In this document: positions 37,230 to 40,327 of the stretch, piece after piece
Numbering within the stretch: the stretch's first letter is position 1
How the letters are laid out: the number at the start of each line of letters is the position of its first letter
Position numbers and translations under genes: made by a program
Assembly: GCF_029865925.1 (NCBI RefSeq)
Contig: NZ_JARXAI010000048.1
Coordinates: forward strand, 1 to 40,327
Direction of reading: 5' to 3'
Length of the DNA stretch: 40,327 bases
DNA from: Sphingorhabdus sp.
GTDB lineage: Bacteria; Pseudomonadota; Alphaproteobacteria; Sphingomonadales; Sphingomonadaceae
Notes under the pieces: model-generated
The model's input: only the letters and a program-made list of their open reading frames with translations
What the model was told of the DNA's origin: nothing
Database searches by the model: none

Positions 37230-37876
37230 CTTTGTCCGCACGTCTGCTTGTGACTGCCTTGCTGCTCTTTGCGGCAGTGATCGCATTAGGCTTTGCCGTC
37301 ACAGCAGGGCGTTTTCATGATTTTGACATTGCGCTATCACACGCCCTAAACATGCAACGCGGCGTTTCGCCTGATTGGCTTATCCATGCCATGCAAGGCG
37401 TTAGCTGGATTGGTGGCGGTATTCAGCGCTATGTCATCGTTGGTATTCTTGCTCTTGCGCTGTGGCGCTGGTGGGGTTGGGAGGCAGCATTGGCAATGGC
37501 GGTTGCGACCTTAGCCTCCGCAATGACGTCCGACGTGCTGAAAAGCTTTTTCGCGCGTGTTCGTCCTGTTCTCGTCCCGCAACTTGATCCGATCAGCAGC
37601 CCGGCATTTCCCAGCGGCCATGCAACCAACGCAGCTGTGGTCTATTTGCTATTCATCATGCTTGTTCCGCAAGCGCGCCATCCTGCTTGGCAATTGGCTG
37701 CTGTGGCTATGATTTTGCTTACGGGTCTTTCCCGTATTTTGCTAAATGTTCATTGGCCAACGGATGTCATCGGCGGCTGGATGCTTGGAACGTCTTTTGC
37801 GTTAATAGCCGCAGCGGTCATTTCATTCCGCCGGGAGCAATGGCAGAGCAAAGCCCCAGCTGTCCAAAAGTTTTAG
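37226..37876 (+). CDS. PAP2-family membrane phosphatase
   Basis: This 216-residue protein has about five or six membrane spans and the full acid phosphatase signature. K106-x6-R113-P114 is in KSFFARVRP, P129-S-G-H132 is the PSGH loop, and S169-R170-x5-H176-x3-D180 is in SRILLNVHWPTD. It should dephosphorylate lipid phosphates such as undecaprenyl pyrophosphate or phosphatidic acid on the periplasmic face. The GTG start overlaps the lpdA stop (GTGA), so it is translated in coupling with a central-metabolism gene to which it has no obvious link. Downstream is an 83-base gap. Confidence 0.92.
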   Translation: MTLSARLLVTALLLFAAVIALGFAVTAGRFHDFDIALSHALNMQRGVSPDWLIHAMQGVSWIGGGIQRYVIVGILALALWRWWGWEAALAMAVATLASAMTSDVLKSFFARVRPVLVPQLDPISSPAFPSGHATNAAVVYLLFIMLVPQARHPAWQLAAVAMILLTGLSRILLNVHWPTDVIGGWMLGTSFALIAAAVISFRREQWQSKAPAVQKF

Positions 37877-37928
37877 AACACGGGGCGCTAATTTTTACTG
37901 TCCTACACGCCGGTAATTTGTCATCTTA

Positions 37929-37938
37929 CAGTGCACTG
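37929..37938. promoter_or_regulatory. CAGTGCACTG palindrome upstream of the amidohydrolase
   Basis: A perfect 10-base palindrome 21 bases before the ATG, between TTGTCA (37918-37923) and TATTTA (37941-37946), which are 17 bases apart and could be -35 and -10 boxes. The same AGTGCACT core overlaps the phaR promoter. A shared regulator is possible but unproven. Confidence 0.3.
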
Positions 37939-37959
37939 ATTATTTATGGGACGTGAAAC

Positions 37960-39264
37960 ATGCGGTTAATGGCTAATTTACCACGGAATTTGCGAGTCGC
38001 GGTGTTAACGGGTGCGGCACTTTTGTCTGGCGCAGCACAGGCGCAAACAACTGTCATTACCGCCGACAAGATGATCGACGTTTTGACGGGTAAAACCGTC
38101 GACTTTCCAGCAGTTTTTGTCGGCCCAGACGGCCGCATCACCAGTATAGCTGACGCGCGCACCGTCAAATGGGGCAGCGATGTCACGCATATTAACATGT
38201 CCGGCAAAACCCTTTTACCTGGCCTAGTCGATATGCATGTCCATCTCGATAGTCCTGCTGACATAGGCGGTTACCGCGGTCTCGAATTCACCGACAGTTT
38301 CTGGGGCATGACGGCGGTGGGATCGGCGCAGGCAATGCTGAAGGCTGGTTTTACCACCGTACGCAACGTCGGCTCAAGCAACCGTAATGATATTGGTTTG
38401 AAACAAGCCATAGAAAACGGATATGCGACGGGCCCGCGCATTGTGCCCGCTGGCTATGCTTTAGGGGCGACCGGTGGGCACTGTGACTCGACCTTCCTGC
38501 CACCAAGCCTCGAAAAATCGGGCAAGGAAGAAGGCATCGCCGACAGCGAAGACGAAATGCGTTACCAAGTGCGCCGTCAGCGTAAATATGGCGCTGAGGT
38601 CATTAAGGTGTGCGCAACAGGAGGGGTATTCTCCCGCAACACTGAGCCCGGCCAACAACACCTTTCCGAGCGCGAGCTCCGCGTAATTGCGGATGAGGCA
38701 CATCAATGGGGCTTGCGCGTTGCGGCGCACGCGCATGGCGCAGAGGGTATCAAGGCGGCAATTAGGGGCGGTATTGATACCATCGAGCATGCCAGCCTTG
38801 TCGATGATGAGGGGATTAAACTTGCTGTGGCACGGCCGCGTCCGGTCTGGTTCTCCATGGATATATACAACACGGATTATACGCAGGCCGAAGGCGCCAA
38901 AAATGGCGTGCTTGAGGATAATTTGCGCAAAGACCGCGAAGTCGCGCAAATCCAGCGCGACAATTTCCGAAAAGCCCACAAAGCCGGCGTTCGGATGGTC
39001 TTTGGTTCCGACGCCGGCGTTATGCCGCATGGCTTGGTTGGCGGCCAGTTTAAGATCATGGTGCAATATGGCATGACATCAATGGAAGCCATTCAGGCAG
39101 CCACCCGCAATGCGGCGCAGGCCCTTGATCGTGAGAAAGACGTCGGCGCTATCGCGGTTGGCCGTTTTGCCGACATCATCGCCGTAGATGGAGATCCCTT
39201 GGCTGATGTGCGCGAACTGGAATCGGTCGATGCCGTGATTAAGGGCGGCCAGGTGGTGCAATAA
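37960..39264 (+). CDS. Exported amidohydrolase (Xaa-Pro dipeptidase / prolidase-like)
   Basis: This 434-residue protein has a signal peptide with probable cleavage after AQA at residue 28, so it is periplasmic or secreted. The amidohydrolase barrel carries the binuclear metal set: H93 and H95 in DMHVHL, K216 in EVIKVCATGG (likely carbamylated), H257 in AAHAHG, H277 in IEHAS and D351 in GSDAG. The closest known group is the Sgx9260-type prolidase-like amidohydrolases that hydrolyse dipeptides or N-acyl amino acids; imidazolonepropionase-like annotation is common but less apt. A start three codons in (MANLP) is possible, since the leader before the first ATG has only a weak GGGA. Confidence 0.9.
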   Translation: MRLMANLPRNLRVAVLTGAALLSGAAQAQTTVITADKMIDVLTGKTVDFPAVFVGPDGRITSIADARTVKWGSDVTHINMSGKTLLPGLVDMHVHLDSPADIGGYRGLEFTDSFWGMTAVGSAQAMLKAGFTTVRNVGSSNRNDIGLKQAIENGYATGPRIVPAGYALGATGGHCDSTFLPPSLEKSGKEEGIADSEDEMRYQVRRQRKYGAEVIKVCATGGVFSRNTEPGQQHLSERELRVIADEAHQWGLRVAAHAHGAEGIKAAIRGGIDTIEHASLVDDEGIKLAVARPRPVWFSMDIYNTDYTQAEGAKNGVLEDNLRKDREVAQIQRDNFRKAHKAGVRMVFGSDAGVMPHGLVGGQFKIMVQYGMTSMEAIQAATRNAAQALDREKDVGAIAVGRFADIIAVDGDPLADVRELESVDAVIKGGQVVQ

Positions 39265-39280
39265 TTCGGAGTGGTCTAAT

Positions 39281-39309
39281 CGTCATAGTGCATTGATTGC
39301 ACAATGACG
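39281..39309. other. Long inverted repeat downstream of the amidohydrolase
   Basis: CGTCATAGTGCA (39281-39292) and TGCACAATGACG (39298-39309) pair over 12 positions with one mismatch around a five-base loop. It lies 17 bases after the amidohydrolase stop. No T-tract follows on either strand, so it is either an atypical terminator, an mRNA 3' stabiliser, or an operator for the small gene downstream. Confidence 0.55.
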
Positions 39310-39375
39310 GTTGTGTAAACTAAGCATATCGCAGGTCGAAGAACCGTAAGGTTAACAACATCAGGGATTTGAATC

Positions 39376-39720
39376 ATGATAACCATCATCGCAACTGCAC
39401 TGCTTAGCATGGCCGCTATGAATGGCGACCCCTTGGATGACGCGCGTAAATCGTTCAACAATTGTATGATTGAAGTACATAATACTGCCGTAGGCGAAAA
39501 AGCGAGCCCGAGTGCTTTCATTCAAACCACCGACGCGGCATGTCCGACACAGCGCGCGGCGTATAAGGAAATCCTTGTAAAGTCAGAGCGGTCTTATGGA
39601 TCAAGCCAGACCGAAGCGGAGAAATTTGCATCGGAAGAAATCCAGATGATTGTGGATTCGATCGTCACCAGCTTTAACGAGAATATCGAAAGCGGCGCGA
39701 AGCTTACACCGGAGAAGTAA
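39376..39720 (+). CDS. Small probably exported protein of unknown function
   Basis: This 114-residue protein is not recognised. The first 15 residues (MITIIATALLSMAAM) look like a short signal peptide or anchor without an obvious positive charge. The rest is hydrophilic with two cysteines, C30 and C56, which could form a disulfide in the periplasm. A helical region follows (YKEILVKSERSYG, EAEKFASEEIQMIVDSI). Similar small sphingomonad proteins with a paired-cysteine pattern exist as hypotheticals. Start: AGGGA eight bases upstream of ATG. Coding-like composition and a good ribosome-binding site support it being real. Confidence 0.7.
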   Translation: MITIIATALLSMAAMNGDPLDDARKSFNNCMIEVHNTAVGEKASPSAFIQTTDAACPTQRAAYKEILVKSERSYGSSQTEAEKFASEEIQMIVDSIVTSFNENIESGAKLTPEK

Positions 39721-39814
39721 GGGCGCGAAAGGCAGCGATATCTGGCGGACAGGGTTGTTCCCCGTCAGCATTCAATCTGCCTTCGCAGTTCGCTATAACC
39801 TCGCTCGGGTCTTG

Positions 39815-40051
39815 TTAACGCTCAGCGCCTTTAGGTAAGACTGCATCAACAGCTACACACTGAAAACGCTGCGGTGCCTTCATGCTTTCTTGCGTTTTTT
39901 TGATGTGGGCTTCTGCCGTTAGACGGCACTCTTCAGCTGTATCGAATCGTGCATCAGGAACGAAATGGAACCCAAGTTCCCAAGGACCGTCCCAATCAAT
40001 CGCATCGTCTGGGGCAGTATAAATCATGAATATTAGTATCCACTTGACCAT
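39815..40051 (-). CDS. Small protein of unknown function with N-terminal hydrophobic segment
   Basis: This 78-residue protein is not recognised. A hydrophobic start (VKWILIFMIYTAP) may be a signal or anchor. The remainder has C42 in EECRLTAEAH and C65 in FQCVAVDA, about 22 residues apart. That layout recalls many small exported sphingomonad hypotheticals in which FDTxxxC is followed by CxxV near the end. Start: AAGGA about ten bases upstream of ATG. It converges on the preceding small gene with a 94-base gap; the two may be unrelated. Confidence 0.6.
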   Translation of the reverse strand: MVKWILIFMIYTAPDDAIDWDGPWELGFHFVPDARFDTAEECRLTAEAHIKKTQESMKAPQRFQCVAVDAVLPKGAER

Positions 40052-40327
40052 ATTTACATCCTTTTCTAGCGTGGAAAATTGAGGCTTATGTTGCCAATGA
40101 CCATGGGTTTATACAATTTCCATTGACCTAGATATTCAGGTTCGTTCCGCCGCCCGATTGTTCATCTCAAACTAAACCTTAGATGGAAATTTCAAATATT
40201 GAAAGCTCAGCTCCTCGTCAGCATTGGCTGTTCAGATATCGCAGGGCAATCAGACGGTCGGTGACCGTAACGGCAAGGTTTATCCGTTTGAGTGACGGGT
40301 TATTGCGGGGGTAAAAAAGATGTCGGC
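40052..40327. other. Right-end region with no convincing gene
   Basis: I see no recognised protein or RNA gene. A 43-codon frame on the plus strand (ATG 40183 to TAA 40314, Arg-rich, no ribosome-binding site) is doubtful. GGGGG at 40307-40311 followed by ATG at 40320 could be the start of a gene that continues past the window edge. Confidence 0.35.

Noticed and set aside
38461-39066. 201-codon minus-strand frame inside the amidohydrolase
   Set aside because: The amidohydrolase strand carries all metal ligands; the antisense frame has no motif or start signal.
40183-40314. 43-codon Arg-rich frame near the right edge
   Set aside because: No ribosome-binding site, no recognisable pattern, and such short frames are common by chance; kept only as a remark in the region description.

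Overview
The window looks like chromosomal DNA of a sphingomonad-type alphaproteobacterium with moderate GC. The supporting signs are a C4-pathway 5-aminolevulinate synthase, the lepB-rnc-era operon, a PhaR-type polyhydroxyalkanoate regulator, a very large TonB-dependent receptor, a short (~430 residue) pyruvate dehydrogenase E2 and several promoters of the alphaproteobacterial TTGACGS/GCTANAWC type. The genus cannot be fixed from the sequence alone. Nearly everything is housekeeping or central metabolism. I see no rRNA, tRNA, CRISPR array, prophage or insertion sequence.

Layout. Bases 1-4117 hold a partial carboxynorspermidine synthase-like gene, a threonine dehydratase, hemA, murI and plsY. 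Between plsY and topA, where dprA is normally found, lies a decayed dprA (4123-4653). Its two ends are recognisable but the nucleotide-binding core is gone and the frame shifts three times. topA (4745-7303) faces a lepB-rnc-era operon whose genes overlap by four bases. pgi and gor follow on the plus strand, then a convergent pair, trhO and a GST-like gene.

Bases 14616-22239 form a complete propionyl-CoA to succinyl-CoA cluster: pccB, methylmalonyl-CoA epimerase, methylmalonyl-CoA mutase, bioB, a DUF1330 gene and pccA. The last four genes overlap by 4, 4 and 1 bases. Biotin synthase is therefore made together with the biotin-carrying subunit. A 16-base perfect palindrome upstream of pccB is a good operator candidate, and a REP-like inverted element separates the epimerase from the mutase.

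Bases 22251-29048 hold a cyclase-family metal hydrolase, an MHS-type transporter with an unusual ~95-residue periplasmic insertion, alanine racemase, and a 1047-residue TonB-dependent receptor that ends at a clear intrinsic terminator. Bases 29502-33907 hold phaR, an archaeal/eukaryotic-type proS starting at TTG, and rnr. Bases 33939-39264 hold a universal stress protein, pdhC, lpdA, a PAP2 phosphatase and an exported amidohydrolase. The last kilobase has two small orphan proteins with paired cysteines and about 280 bases with no convincing gene.

No clearly new multi-gene system is visible. The observations best worth following up are the dprA relic, the overlap-linked bioB/DUF1330 arrangement with its palindrome, and the transporter insertion.
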